From Lysobacterales bacterium (lineage in GTDB: Bacteria > Pseudomonadota > Gammaproteobacteria > Xanthomonadales > SZUA-5), in the NCBI GenBank assembly GCA_022841325.1, contig JALHRS010000018.1, forward strand, positions 1 to 64,000: a DNA stretch of 64,000 bases. The letters run 5' to 3'. The notes below the pieces were generated by a model. It was not told the DNA's origin, did no database searches, and saw nothing but the letters and a program-made list of their open reading frames with translations. This document shows, piece after piece, positions 45,348 to 54,039 of the stretch. The first letter of the stretch is position 1. Every line of letters begins with the position of its first letter. Both the position numbers and the translations under genes were made by a program.

Positions 45348-46553
45348 CTAGCCCTCCCCCCTGCTGCACTCCATCTTCGCCAGGGTCATGATGTGGACCT
45401 CATCCGGGCCGTCGGCGATGCGCAGGGAACGGGCGCCGGCGTAGGCGTGGCTGAGGAAGCTGTCCTCGCACAGACCGGCGCCGCCGTGGATCTGAATGGC
45501 CCGGTCGATGACCTGACAGGCCATGCGCGGCACCACGATCTTGATCATGGACACCCGGTCGCGGGCGCCGCGGGTGCCCTGCTTGTCCAGAGCCTGCGCG
45601 GTGGACAGCGTCAGCAGCCTGGCCTGCTCGATCTCGCAGCGACTGAGCGCGATGGCCTCCTGGGCCATGCCGTGGCGGGCGATGGGCTGGCCGAAGACGA
45701 TGCGCGACTTGGCCCGTGCGACCATGGCTTCGATGGCGCGTTCGGCCAGGCCGATCAGGCGCATGCAATGGTGCACGCGGCCGGGACCGAGGCGGCTCTG
45801 GGCAATCTCGAAGCCCTTGCCCTCGCCGTAGATCAGATTGCCCAGCGGCACCCGCGCGTCCTCGAAGGCGACTTCGGCGTGACCATTGGGGGCATCGTCG
45901 AAGCCGAACAGCTGCAGCGGTCGCAGGATGCGCACGCCGGGGGCATCGCGCGGCACGATCACCATCGACTGGCGCGCATGCGGCTTGGCCTCCGGGTCGG
46001 TCTGGCCCATGACGATGAAGAACTTGCAGCGCGGGTCCATGGCGCCGGAGGTCCACCACTTGCGTCCGCTGATGCGGTAGTGATCGCCGTCGCGCAGGAT
46101 GCGGCAGCGGATATTGGTGGCGTCCGAGGAGGCGACATCGGGCTCGGTCATGGCGTAGCCCGAGCGGATGTCGCCGGCCAGCAGCGGTTCCAGCCATTGC
46201 CGCTTCTGGAATTCGTTGCCGTACAGATGCAGCACTTCCATGTTGCCGGTATCGGGCGCCGAGCAGTTGAAGACCTCCGGGGCGATCAGCGAACGGCCCA
46301 TGATCTCGGCCATGGGCGCGTAATCGAGATTGCTCAGGCCGGCGCCGTTGCGGCTGTCGGGCAGGAACAGATTCCACAGTCCGGCGGACCTGGCCTTGCG
46401 CTTCATCTCCTCCATGACCGGCGGGATTTCCCAGCGCTGTCCGGGCTGGGCGATGGCGGCCAGATAGTCGCGCTCGCCCGGCTCCACCACCTCATGCATG
46501 AAGCCCAGCAGACGTTCGCGTATTTCCCTGGCGCGGGCGGACAATTCGTACAT
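45348..46553 (-). CDS. Acyl-CoA dehydrogenase family protein
   Basis: The 401-residue FAD-dependent enzyme catalyses alpha,beta-dehydrogenation of acyl-CoA. AMTEPDVASSDATNI (FAD and substrate binding), ISGRKWWTSGAMDPRC and the C-terminal QIHGGAGLCEDSFLSHAYAGARSLRIADGPDEVH are typical of the ACAD10/11-like branch that acts on long or branched acyl-CoAs. The ATG at 46553 has a strong GAGGAGG site; the longer TTG start at 46571 overlaps it. No ETF or enoyl-CoA hydratase genes are adjacent. The stop lies at the edge of an AACAACC repeat run. Confidence 0.9.
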   Translation of the reverse strand: MYELSARAREIRERLLGFMHEVVEPGERDYLAAIAQPGQRWEIPPVMEEMKRKARSAGLWNLFLPDSRNGAGLSNLDYAPMAEIMGRSLIAPEVFNCSAPDTGNMEVLHLYGNEFQKRQWLEPLLAGDIRSGYAMTEPDVASSDATNIRCRILRDGDHYRISGRKWWTSGAMDPRCKFFIVMGQTDPEAKPHARQSMVIVPRDAPGVRILRPLQLFGFDDAPNGHAEVAFEDARVPLGNLIYGEGKGFEIAQSRLGPGRVHHCMRLIGLAERAIEAMVARAKSRIVFGQPIARHGMAQEAIALSRCEIEQARLLTLSTAQALDKQGTRGARDRVSMIKIVVPRMACQVIDRAIQIHGGAGLCEDSFLSHAYAGARSLRIADGPDEVHIMTLAKMECSRGEG

Positions 46554-46722
46554 GCGAGCCTCCTCGATCAACGTCTGGAGGTGAGCCTAAGCGTTTGCGC
46601 CCCGTGCTTGCGAGGATCAGGCCACCGGATTCTTGCAGCGTTCAGCCAATCACTACGTCCGCGCGGCATCGCTGCACGACACAAGCGGCTATTCTTGGTC
46701 GGCAATCGCAGGGGAGCGACAC

Positions 46723-48378
46723 ATGGCGCAGACAACGGCGCGCGAACGACTGGAGCGGTTTGCGCTGGAATTGCGCAGCGGCGATATCGATCGAGCGCTG
46801 GACCTGATCGACGCGCTGATCGAGGAATATCCGGAGCAGGCGCCGCTGCACTGGCATCGCGCACGCACGCTGCGCGCGCTCGGACGCCCGGCCGAAACCC
46901 TGCTCGAAATCGAACGGGTGCTGGCGCTGAAGCCCGATTACGCCCAGGCCTGGCTGCTGCGCGCCGAACTGGCGCTGGAGGGGGAAGGCAGCAGCGATCC
47001 GCAAGCCGATGTGCGCAGGGCCATCGAGCTCGATCCGAAGCTGGCGCGGGCACATCTGGTGCTGGCACGACTGCTGGATGGCAGCGAGCAGCGCCAAGCC
47101 GCGGCGGCGGCGCTGGATCGCGCGCTGGAGCTCGATCCGCGCCTGTCCGAGGCCTATGTCGAACGCGCTCGCATGCATCGGCTGGGCGCCATGCTCGGTT
47201 TTGGCGACGAGGTGCCGGATGGACCCGATGTGATCCGGACAGTCTCCGGGCAGCGCTGGTCGCGTCAGGGCCTGGAGCAGACCCGGGTCGATCTGGAACA
47301 GGCGCTGGCGCTGAAGAACCACCCGCAGGTGCGACTGCAACTGGCCAGTGTGCTGCATTACCTCGGTGCCTACGACGCCGCCCTGGCCGCCTTTGACGCG
47401 GTGCTGGCGGTGACTCCCTCCGATGATCCGGAACGCGCGACCATCGTCGACATGCGCGCCTGCTCGCTGGACGGCGGTCGCGGCGAACGCGAACAGATGG
47501 CAAGACTGCTGGAGCAGGGCCTGCTCGAGATCAGCGCCCGGGAAAAGGCGACGCTGGGCCACGACATGGCGGCGTCGATGATTCGCAGCGCCGCCGCCGG
47601 CGTGCGTGGCGGTCTGAGCCTGGATCAGTCGATGACCCAGTTTGTCTCGGAAGACCCGGTCGATGTGCTCGCCATCGACGTGGCCTACAAGATCCACGCC
47701 CTGGCCCACGAGGCCGAGCCCTGTTACGTCACCACCTCCATCGAGCGCTATCCGCGATTCATGCGCGAGCACGCCGAACGGGTGACCCGGATCCTGGGCG
47801 CCCAGGGCTTCAGGGTGATTGGCGACTACGAACCCGAACATCTGGCCGAGCAGCTTGCTGGCCCGACACTGGTGCGCATCTACGCCGCCGCCGATGGCGT
47901 CACCTGCGCCGCCAGCTACAGCATCGAGCCCAAATGGCCGGGTTGGCTGGCCTGGGCCTGGCTCAAACTCCGCGGCCAGTGGCAGCGCCCGGCGGTGGTC
48001 GAACTGGAAACGGCCTTCGACGATGGCGGCTTCCTGATCACCAACAATGCCGGCAGCGGCAGCCCATTCGGCTATCGCGGCAAGGTTGACCTCAGCGCGC
48101 TGGCGGCCGAGCTCACACCGGCCATGCTGCATTCGCGCCATCGCGAACGGATCGAGCGCTATCGCCGGGAGCACCCCCATGCCACCGCGCTGCGGCTGGA
48201 CAGCGAAGACAAGATCATGGCCATGCAGCAGCGCATCACCGAGGCCAAATGCCAGTTTCGGCAGTCCATCGGCCTGGTCGAGGAAAACGAGCTGCGCCTG
48301 CTGCTCGGCGCCCACTACGAGCGGCTGGCCCCACGGGTGCGCGAGAAGCTCAGGCAGATGGCCGCAGCGGCGGGCTGA
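46723..48378 (+). CDS. TPR-repeat protein with uncharacterised C-terminal domain
   Basis: 551 residues from MAQTTARER, with GGGGAG six bases upstream. Residues 1-270 contain tetratricopeptide repeats (LDLIDALIEEYPEQAPLHWHRARTLRALGR, AIELDPKLARAHLVLARLL). From about 290 to 551 is a domain I do not recognise, with YPRFMREHAERVTRILGAQGF, SIEPKWPGWLAWAWLKLRGQW, FDDGGFLITNNAG and a helical end. No signal peptide; cytoplasmic. Divergent from the acyl-CoA dehydrogenase. The TPRs imply a protein-binding scaffold; function unknown. Confidence 0.75.
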   Translation: MAQTTARERLERFALELRSGDIDRALDLIDALIEEYPEQAPLHWHRARTLRALGRPAETLLEIERVLALKPDYAQAWLLRAELALEGEGSSDPQADVRRAIELDPKLARAHLVLARLLDGSEQRQAAAAALDRALELDPRLSEAYVERARMHRLGAMLGFGDEVPDGPDVIRTVSGQRWSRQGLEQTRVDLEQALALKNHPQVRLQLASVLHYLGAYDAALAAFDAVLAVTPSDDPERATIVDMRACSLDGGRGEREQMARLLEQGLLEISAREKATLGHDMAASMIRSAAAGVRGGLSLDQSMTQFVSEDPVDVLAIDVAYKIHALAHEAEPCYVTTSIERYPRFMREHAERVTRILGAQGFRVIGDYEPEHLAEQLAGPTLVRIYAAADGVTCAASYSIEPKWPGWLAWAWLKLRGQWQRPAVVELETAFDDGGFLITNNAGSGSPFGYRGKVDLSALAAELTPAMLHSRHRERIERYRREHPHATALRLDSEDKIMAMQQRITEAKCQFRQSIGLVEENELRLLLGAHYERLAPRVREKLRQMAAAAG

Positions 48379-48853
48379 GCTGGCAGCCTGGAGCGCCCTC
48401 GCAGCGCGACCGGCGACGTGACGATCCTGTCCTGAGGCAGGTCGCGGCCAGAAGCCGGACGCAGAGAACGCAGAGGAAAAGCAGAGAGAACGCGAAGAAG
48501 CGCGTCTGGATCTTCGAGATGTCGAAAAAAGATCGTCATTGCGAGCCATCTGTGTCGGCCCGACGCTGCCGACGGGCCATGAACCCGCCGTCGTCATTGC
48601 GACCCCGGACTTGATCCGGGGGAAGCAATCCAGGGACGCGCGGCGATACCCTGGATTGCTTCGTCGCTGCGCTCCTCGCAATGACGCATCAACAGCTGAC
48701 GATATGGGTTCATGCAGAGCCACACCGGGCTACGCGCCTTGGAGGGCGCCGCGCCGCGGCGCCGCTTTGGCAAACACGAGCTCAAGAGCGGCCGCGCAGG
48801 CGCGCGGCCCTCCTCAGAGCCGCCGCGCCCAGCCGTAGCGCGGCTTCGGCGCG
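48379..48853. repeat. Composite dispersed-repeat block (second copy)
   Basis: Near-copy of 30047-30488: GACGATCCTGTCCTGAGGCA with CAGAAGCCGGACGCAGAGAA (48421-48500), CGTCATTGCGAGCCATC, GGGCCATGAACCC, and the CATTGCGACCCC...CAATCCAG / CTGGATTGCTTC...TCGCAATGACG palindrome (48594-48684). GC palindromes of the GGAGGGCGCCGCGCCGCGGC and GAGCGGCCGCGCAGGCGCGC families follow, then a GTAGCGCGGCTTCGGCGCGC element (48835-48856). No gene. Confidence 0.75.
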
Positions 48854-48856
48854 CTA
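48835..48856. repeat. GTAG palindrome containing a stop codon
   Basis: GTAGCGCGGCTTCGGCGCGC followed by TA; its far end, read on the minus strand, is the TAG stop of the NlpC/P60-like gene. Confidence 0.7.
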
Positions 48857-49552
48857 TTCCACCAGGCCCAGCGCTTCCAGTGTCAGCGCGCCGACCTCGC
48901 CGTCGGCCACCAACCCGTAGGCAGCCTGGAACAGGCTGACGGCATGCTCGGTCTGCGGGCCGTAGATACCGTCGATCGGGCCCACCGGGAATTGCCGATC
49001 GGTCAGCGCCTGCTGCACGCGCTTGACCGTGGGGCCGCGCGTCAGCGGCCGGGTGACCGTGATCACCGGCTCCGGCGGGCGATAGGCCGGGGTCAGCTCG
49101 GTGCGGAAATACTCGATACCCGGCACCAGCACGCCGCAATCCCAGCGCCGGCCGGCGGCGGTATGGCGAATGACGCCACGGGTACTGCTGTGGGCCTCGA
49201 TGGTGCCGCCGGTGCCGTCCGAGAACGCGATATGCCCGATCTTCCCGGCCTGCGGCGCGCGCAGCAGCACGGCGCCAGGAATGGTCATGGCTTCGGCCAC
49301 GGCGATGGTGGCGTGGTCGCGCTGCGCCTGAGCGGACCAATAGCCGGTATAGGCGTCGGCCAGCATCGGATCCTCGGGCTTGACGCCATAGAGCAGGCCA
49401 CTGGCGCGGTAAACGCACCAGGACACGAACTCGGCACAATCCCAGGGGCCCTTCCAGGTCGGGTCCAGCATCGGCGCGCGGGCGCCGAGGCGGTAAGGTT
49501 CACCCAGATGGGCGGCGGCAATATCCAGGATCTGTTCTGCGGATTGATTCAT
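48854..49552 (-). CDS. NlpC/P60-like hydrolase with peptidoglycan-binding domain
   Basis: 232 residues. The N-terminal cysteine-hydrolase domain has WDCAEFVSW (nucleophile about residue 39) and IGHIAFSD (His about 110). The C-terminal 65 residues are a PG_binding_1 domain (TVKRVQQALTDRQFPVGPIDGIYGPQT). It probably cleaves peptidoglycan cross-bridges. The start MNQSAEQILD at 49552 has GGAG six bases upstream; no signal peptide or membrane helix is visible, so export must be non-Sec or need a partner, as with some endolysins and secreted effectors. No phage genes are nearby. The stop lies within a GTAG repeat. Confidence 0.82.
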   Translation of the reverse strand: MNQSAEQILDIAAAHLGEPYRLGARAPMLDPTWKGPWDCAEFVSWCVYRASGLLYGVKPEDPMLADAYTGYWSAQAQRDHATIAVAEAMTIPGAVLLRAPQAGKIGHIAFSDGTGGTIEAHSSTRGVIRHTAAGRRWDCGVLVPGIEYFRTELTPAYRPPEPVITVTRPLTRGPTVKRVQQALTDRQFPVGPIDGIYGPQTEHAVSLFQAAYGLVADGEVGALTLEALGLVE

Positions 49553-49719
49553 GACTAACTCCGTGAAAATCTCTTCCATGGAGTAGCTATCGCGTAACTT
49601 GTCTCAGCATCGATCACCGAATCAGGTAAACGAGTGTCACGGCGATGCTGACGTGCACATTCACCCGGATTTGCGGTACCTCTGTCCAGCGCCGGGATTG
49701 CGCCTGCCCGGCACGCCGA

Positions 49720-51888
49720 TCATCCGGCCAGCAGCGAGATATCCGCGGTCTTCAGGAACAGCGTGCTCAATCGCTCCAGCAGGGCCAGTCGATTGTTGCG
49801 CACGACGGCCTCGTCGGCCATCACCATCACCCCGTCGAAGAAGCCATCGACCGGCGCCTGCAGATCGGCCAGTCGGCTCAGGCCTTCGACATACTCGCCG
49901 GCCTCGAAGCGTGCGCCGGTGTCGCTCTCGGCAGAGCGGATCGCGCTGTACAGCGCCCGCTCGGCATCATGATGCAGCCGGCTCTCGTCGACCCCGCCCA
50001 GCGCCGCGATGTCGATACCGCTCTCGCCGGCCTTGCGCAGGATGTTGCGGATGCGCTTGTTGGCGGCGGCCAGGCTCTGGCAGGCCGGCAGCTGCTTGAA
50101 GGCCAGCACCGCTTTCAGGCGCTGATCGAAATCGACCAGATCATGCGGTCTCCGCGCGGCCACGGCTTCGAACACATCGGCGGTGATGCCGGCCTCGCTG
50201 TAATAGGCGCGGGTGCGCTCCAGGATGAACTCGTACAGTTCGTTGACCGCCGGTGCCGTCAGCTGATCGGCCAGCTTGCCGAGCAGGGTGTCGTCGTCGA
50301 AGACATTGTTGGCGACCTTGGCCAGATAGTCCTTGAGACTCTGCGCCGGAATGCCGAGTACCGCCCTCTCCAGAATCTGCGGCAGATCCAGGCGGATATG
50401 GCCTTCGATCAGCGTGCGCGCCAGTCCCAGTGCGGCGCGGCGCAGCGCGAAAGGATCCTTGTTGCCGGTGGGCTTGAGGCCAACGGCGAAGATGCCGGCC
50501 AGGGTATCCAGCCGCTCGGCAATCGCCAGCACCCGGCCCAGCGGGCTGGCGGCGATAGGCACGCCGGACTGGCGTGGCGCGTAGATCTCATCGAGCGCCA
50601 CCGCCACGGCCTCGGGCTGACCCTGGGCCAGCGCGTAGTGGCGGCCCATCAGACCCTGCAGTTCGGGAAACTCGCCCACCATGCGCGTCTGCAGATCGGC
50701 CTTGGACAGCCGCGCCGCCGCCTCGGCCAGACCCGGATCCACGCCCACGGCCGGAGCCACGGCGCGAGCCAGGGCGATCACCCGCTCGGTCTTGTCGTAC
50801 AGGCTGCCCAGCTTCTGCTGGTAGGTGACCGTCTTCAGCGCTTCAACGTGCTCGGCCAGCGGCTGCTTCAGATCCTGATCGAAGAAGAAGGCCGCATCGG
50901 CCAGGCGCGGGCGCACCACCCGCTCGTAACCCTTGCGGATTTCATTCGGATCGCGACTCTCGATATTGGCGACCCCGACAAAACTGGGCATCAGCTTGCC
51001 GGCACCATCGAGCACCGGGAAGAAGCGCTGGTGGGTTTCGATGGTGGTCACGATCACCGCCTCGGGCAGGCGCATGTACTCGGCCGGGATCGAGCAGGCG
51101 ATGGCGCAGGGCCATTCGGTCAGATTGCTCACCTCGTCGATCAGATCTTTGGGCAGGCGCGCTTGCCCGCCCAGAGTCTGCGCCGCGGCGCTCACCTGCG
51201 CGCGCACGCGTTCGCGCCGGGCCTGCGGATCGACCTGCACATGGGCGGCGGCGAGCGTGGCCGCGTAGTCGGCCGGGCGGGCAATCGACACCTCGTCGGC
51301 ATGGTGAAAGCGATGCCCGCGGGTGCGCCGGCCACTGCTGACGCCATAGACCTGCGTATTCAGCACCATCTCGCCGAGCAGCACGATCAGCCCGTGCACC
51401 GGCCGCAGAAAGGCGAATTCGTTGCTGCCCCAGCGCATCGGCTTGCCCAGCGGCAGGGCCTCGATGGCCTCGGTCACCATGGCCGGCAACACGTCGGCGC
51501 TGAGCGCGCCAGGCCTGGTGCTGCGATGGACAAACCAGGCACCCTTGTCGGTTTCCAGCTTTTCCAAGGCCTCGACCGGCACCCCGCAGGAGGCGGCAAA
51601 GCCGATCAGCGCCTTGCTCGGCGTGCCATCGGCCGCAGTCGCGGCTGCCAGCGCCGGACCGCGACGTTCGGAGGTCTGCTCGGGCTGGGCCAGGGCGACA
51701 GCCGGAATCAGCACGGCTATCCGCCGCGGCGTCCACAGCGCCTGCGCCTGATCCGCCGGATGCTCGATGCCAGCCTTGGCGAGGCGCTCGCTCAAGCCAG
51801 TGCGCAGGCCCTGGGCCAGATCAGCAACAGCCTTGGCCGGAAGCTCTTCGCAGAGCAGTTCAACGAGCAGATCAGCAGTGGTGGTCAT
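49720..51888 (-). CDS. glyS: Glycyl-tRNA synthetase beta subunit
   Basis: 722 residues, matching the beta chain of the tetrameric alpha2beta2 bacterial enzyme. N-terminal LLVELLCEELPAKAV, internal ERRGPALAAA and MRWGSNEFAFLRPVHGLIVLLG, and a C-terminal anticodon-binding region are typical. The beta subunit contributes tRNA recognition; the alpha subunit (glyQ, upstream) contributes catalysis. It overlaps the stop of the PIN-toxin gene by one base, so its translation is now coupled to a toxin-antitoxin gene pair inserted between glyQ and glyS. Confidence 0.96.
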   Translation of the reverse strand: MTTTADLLVELLCEELPAKAVADLAQGLRTGLSERLAKAGIEHPADQAQALWTPRRIAVLIPAVALAQPEQTSERRGPALAAATAADGTPSKALIGFAASCGVPVEALEKLETDKGAWFVHRSTRPGALSADVLPAMVTEAIEALPLGKPMRWGSNEFAFLRPVHGLIVLLGEMVLNTQVYGVSSGRRTRGHRFHHADEVSIARPADYAATLAAAHVQVDPQARRERVRAQVSAAAQTLGGQARLPKDLIDEVSNLTEWPCAIACSIPAEYMRLPEAVIVTTIETHQRFFPVLDGAGKLMPSFVGVANIESRDPNEIRKGYERVVRPRLADAAFFFDQDLKQPLAEHVEALKTVTYQQKLGSLYDKTERVIALARAVAPAVGVDPGLAEAAARLSKADLQTRMVGEFPELQGLMGRHYALAQGQPEAVAVALDEIYAPRQSGVPIAASPLGRVLAIAERLDTLAGIFAVGLKPTGNKDPFALRRAALGLARTLIEGHIRLDLPQILERAVLGIPAQSLKDYLAKVANNVFDDDTLLGKLADQLTAPAVNELYEFILERTRAYYSEAGITADVFEAVAARRPHDLVDFDQRLKAVLAFKQLPACQSLAAANKRIRNILRKAGESGIDIAALGGVDESRLHHDAERALYSAIRSAESDTGARFEAGEYVEGLSRLADLQAPVDGFFDGVMVMADEAVVRNNRLALLERLSTLFLKTADISLLAG

Positions 51889-52322
51889 CAGAGTTCCGAA
51901 ACAGCAGAAAGAAAAGGGTTGCGGGCGCGTACTCCGAAGTACTCCTGCCCGTGGTTCAGATCTTCGGTGAGAATCTCGGCGCAGCGACCGCGCTCGGCGG
52001 CGGCAACGATCAATCCGTCCCAGAGCGAGATCTGGTAGCGCTCGCGCGCGTCCAGCGCGCGCAGCGTCAAGGCTTCATCCATCGGAATCAGCGGGCTGCG
52101 CAGGTATACCCCCAAGGCTTCGCGGACTTCATCCAGCGCGTATCCAAAGCGGGGCTTCAGCAAGGTCGCGGCAAATTCATTCAACACCTGTACCGACAGC
52201 ACCAGGCGCTCCTGCTCGAGCAGACCCGCGATGGCATCAAAGGCCAGCGCCTGCTTGTGCGGCAGCTGCCAGTCGTTGGCATAGACCAGCACATTAGTAT
52301 CGACGAAGCACGTTGCGGTCAT
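51888..52322 (-). CDS. PIN-domain toxin (VapC-like)
   Basis: 144 residues. The acidic active-site residues of PIN ribonucleases are visible: CFVDTNVLVYAND (first Asp), VLNEFAATLL (Glu), SLWDGLIVAAA and LTEDLNHG (C-terminal Asp residues). Such proteins cut tRNA or rRNA when free of antitoxin. It overlaps the upstream antitoxin gene by 29 bases and the downstream glyS start by one, so it is read from the glyQ-glyS transcript or a promoter just upstream. Whether it is active is untested. Confidence 0.85.
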   Translation of the reverse strand: MTATCFVDTNVLVYANDWQLPHKQALAFDAIAGLLEQERLVLSVQVLNEFAATLLKPRFGYALDEVREALGVYLRSPLIPMDEALTLRALDARERYQISLWDGLIVAAAERGRCAEILTEDLNHGQEYFGVRARNPFLSAVSEL

Positions 52323-52545
52323 AGAGTTCCTCGCGATTGAACTTCACGCCGCCGGCATCGCGCGCCAGTTTCCGGGTCACGCGGCGGAATTCCTCAGCCC
52401 GCTGTTTGGCGACGGATTCATCGGAGGCCACCAGCTGCTCCAGGAACCCGCGCAACAGCTGGGTCACCGTGGTGTCGCGATCAACGGCGACCTTGCGTGC
52501 CTTGCGCAGCAGTTCATCGTCTACCGAAAAGGTCACATTCGTCAT
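52294..52545 (-). CDS. Ribbon-helix-helix antitoxin
   Basis: 83 residues. The N-terminus MTNVTFSVDDELLRKARKVA is a CopG/Arc-type ribbon-helix-helix domain that would bind the operator as a dimer. The C-terminal half, rich in charged residues (REELYDRNVLRRY), would wrap the PIN toxin. The gene order, antitoxin then toxin with overlap, and sizes are standard for type II modules. The 164 bases upstream (to the glyQ stop) could hold an autoregulated promoter. Confidence 0.85.
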   Translation of the reverse strand: MTNVTFSVDDELLRKARKVAVDRDTTVTQLLRGFLEQLVASDESVAKQRAEEFRRVTRKLARDAGGVKFNREELYDRNVLRRY

Positions 52546-52709
52546 TTCATGGCCCTCAATAAGGCTTAACCATAATAAGGGTTCGATCTCCGGCCATCAA
52601 CATCTGGCGCCTTGGCCTGCTCTGCCCGTGCACGCGCCGACAGGTCTGGACGCTGGTGTCTCAACCCAAACACCAGCCTGCGGACCCGCAGGCGCGCGGC
52701 ACCAAGGCC

Positions 52710-53606
52710 TCAGGCCGCCTGCTTCACGCCCGGAAAACCCAGCTTCTCGCGCTGGGCGTAATAAGCCTCGGCCACCGCCTTGGCGATGGTGCGCACACGC
52801 AGGATGTAGCGCTGGCGCTCGGTCACGCTGATGGCGCGACGGGCGTCGAGCAGATTGAAGCTGTGGCTGGCCTTGCAGACCTGATCGTAGGCCGGCAGCG
52901 GCAGACCGCGTTCGACCAGCGCCCTGGCCTCGGCTTCGTGGGCATCGAAGGCGTGGAACAACTCGGCCACATTGGCAGCTTCGAAGTTGTAGGCGCTCTG
53001 TTCGATCTCGTTCTGCAGGAACACATCGCCATAGCTGACCACGCCCTGCGGACCCGTCGTCCAGACCAGATCGTAGACGTTCTCGACGTTCTGCAGATAC
53101 ATCGCCAGGCGTTCCAGACCGTAGGTGATCTCACCCGAGACCGGCTTGCACTCGATGCCGCCGGCCTGCTGGAAATAGGTGAACTGGGTGACTTCCATGC
53201 CGTTCAACCAGACTTCCCAACCCAGACCCCAGGCGCCCAGCGTCGGCGACTCCCAGTTGTCCTCGACCAGGCGCAGATCGTGCACCAGCGGATCGATACC
53301 CAGCGCCACCAGCGAACCGAAATAGAGTTCCAGGATGTTCTTCGGCGAGGGCTTCAGAATCACCTGATACTGGTAGTAATGCTGCAGGCGGTTGGGGTTC
53401 TCGCCGTAACGACCGTCGGTCGGACGGCGCGAGGGCTGGACATAGGCCGCGTTCCAGGGCTCCGGCCCCAGGCTGCGCAGAAAGGTCGCCGGATGAAAGG
53501 TGCCGGCGCCGACTTCGGTGTCCAGCGGCTGGATCAGCACGCAGCCCTGATTGGCCCAATAGGCGTTCAGTCGGGTGATGATGTCCTGAAAGGTCGGGGC
53601 AGACAT
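52710..53606 (-). CDS. glyQ: Glycyl-tRNA synthetase alpha subunit
   Basis: The 298-residue class II catalytic subunit has [40 protein letters not shown] (motif 2 region) and [21 protein letters not shown], all highly conserved in GlyQ. It adenylates glycine and charges tRNA-Gly with GlyS. Length is the usual 300. glyS lies 822 bases downstream instead of adjacent because of the inserted toxin-antitoxin genes. A G-run-rich tract is 48 bases upstream of the ATG. Confidence 0.96.
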   Translation of the reverse strand: MSAPTFQDIITRLNAYWANQGCVLIQPLDTEVGAGTFHPATFLRSLGPEPWNAAYVQPSRRPTDGRYGENPNRLQHYYQYQVILKPSPKNILELYFGSLVALGIDPLVHDLRLVEDNWESPTLGAWGLGWEVWLNGMEVTQFTYFQQAGGIECKPVSGEITYGLERLAMYLQNVENVYDLVWTTGPQGVVSYGDVFLQNEIEQSAYNFEAANVAELFHAFDAHEAEARALVERGLPLPAYDQVCKASHSFNLLDARRAISVTERQRYILRVRTIAKAVAEAYYAQREKLGFPGVKQAA

Positions 53607-54039
53607 ACGCAGGCGTCAGCGGGAGAAAGGAGGCCGGCGAGTATACGGGAGCTGGGGCGGGGCACGGGGAATGGGGCAGGGGAAACGGGGCACGGGGCAC
53701 GGGATAGGCTGCGGGCGCTGTAGGTCCAGACTGGTCTGGACGCTCCTGCTCAGGCGCCCCTGAAACGCCCGGAGCAGTCCGGACCTACCAGAGCCCGGCG
53801 TCATTGCGACCCCGGACTTGATCCGGGGGAAGCAATCCAGGGGCGTGCGGCGATACCCTGGATTGCTTCGTCGCGGCGCTCCTCGCAATGACGCATCAAG
53901 AACTTGCGACATGTGTTGAGAGCGGAGCGGCTCAGAGGAGGGCCGCGCGCCGGCGCGGCCGCTCTTGATCTCCAGACCCGGCAAGGCGGCGCCGCAGCGC
54001 GGCGCCCTCCACAACGCGTGTACCGGCGATCGGTATTCC
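53607..54039. repeat. Repeat-rich region upstream of glyQ
   Basis: It contains a G-tract minisatellite (53654-53703), GTAGGTCCAGACTGGTCTGG (53720-53743) with a partial partner (53768-53790), the CATTGCGACCCC/CTGGATTGCTTC palindrome (about 53801-53893), and GAGGGCCGCGCGCCGGCGCG / GGCGCCGCAGCGCGGCGCCC units (53938-54015). The glyQ promoter must lie in the first 200 bases. No gene. Confidence 0.75.
53654..53703 (+). repeat. G-run minisatellite (potential G-quadruplex)
   Basis: Seven GGGG runs and one GGG run within 50 bases, separated by one to four bases. On the strand opposite the glyQ coding strand, this could form a quadruplex in the template ahead of glyQ. Confidence 0.6.

Noticed and set aside
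45135-47396. 753-residue plus-strand ORF
   Set aside because: Spans repeat DNA, the antisense of the acyl-CoA dehydrogenase and the wrong frame of the TPR gene.
46642-48723. 693-residue minus-strand ORF
   Set aside because: Antisense of the TPR gene; it starts within dispersed repeats.
49645-52038. 797-residue plus-strand ORF
   Set aside because: Antisense of glyS.
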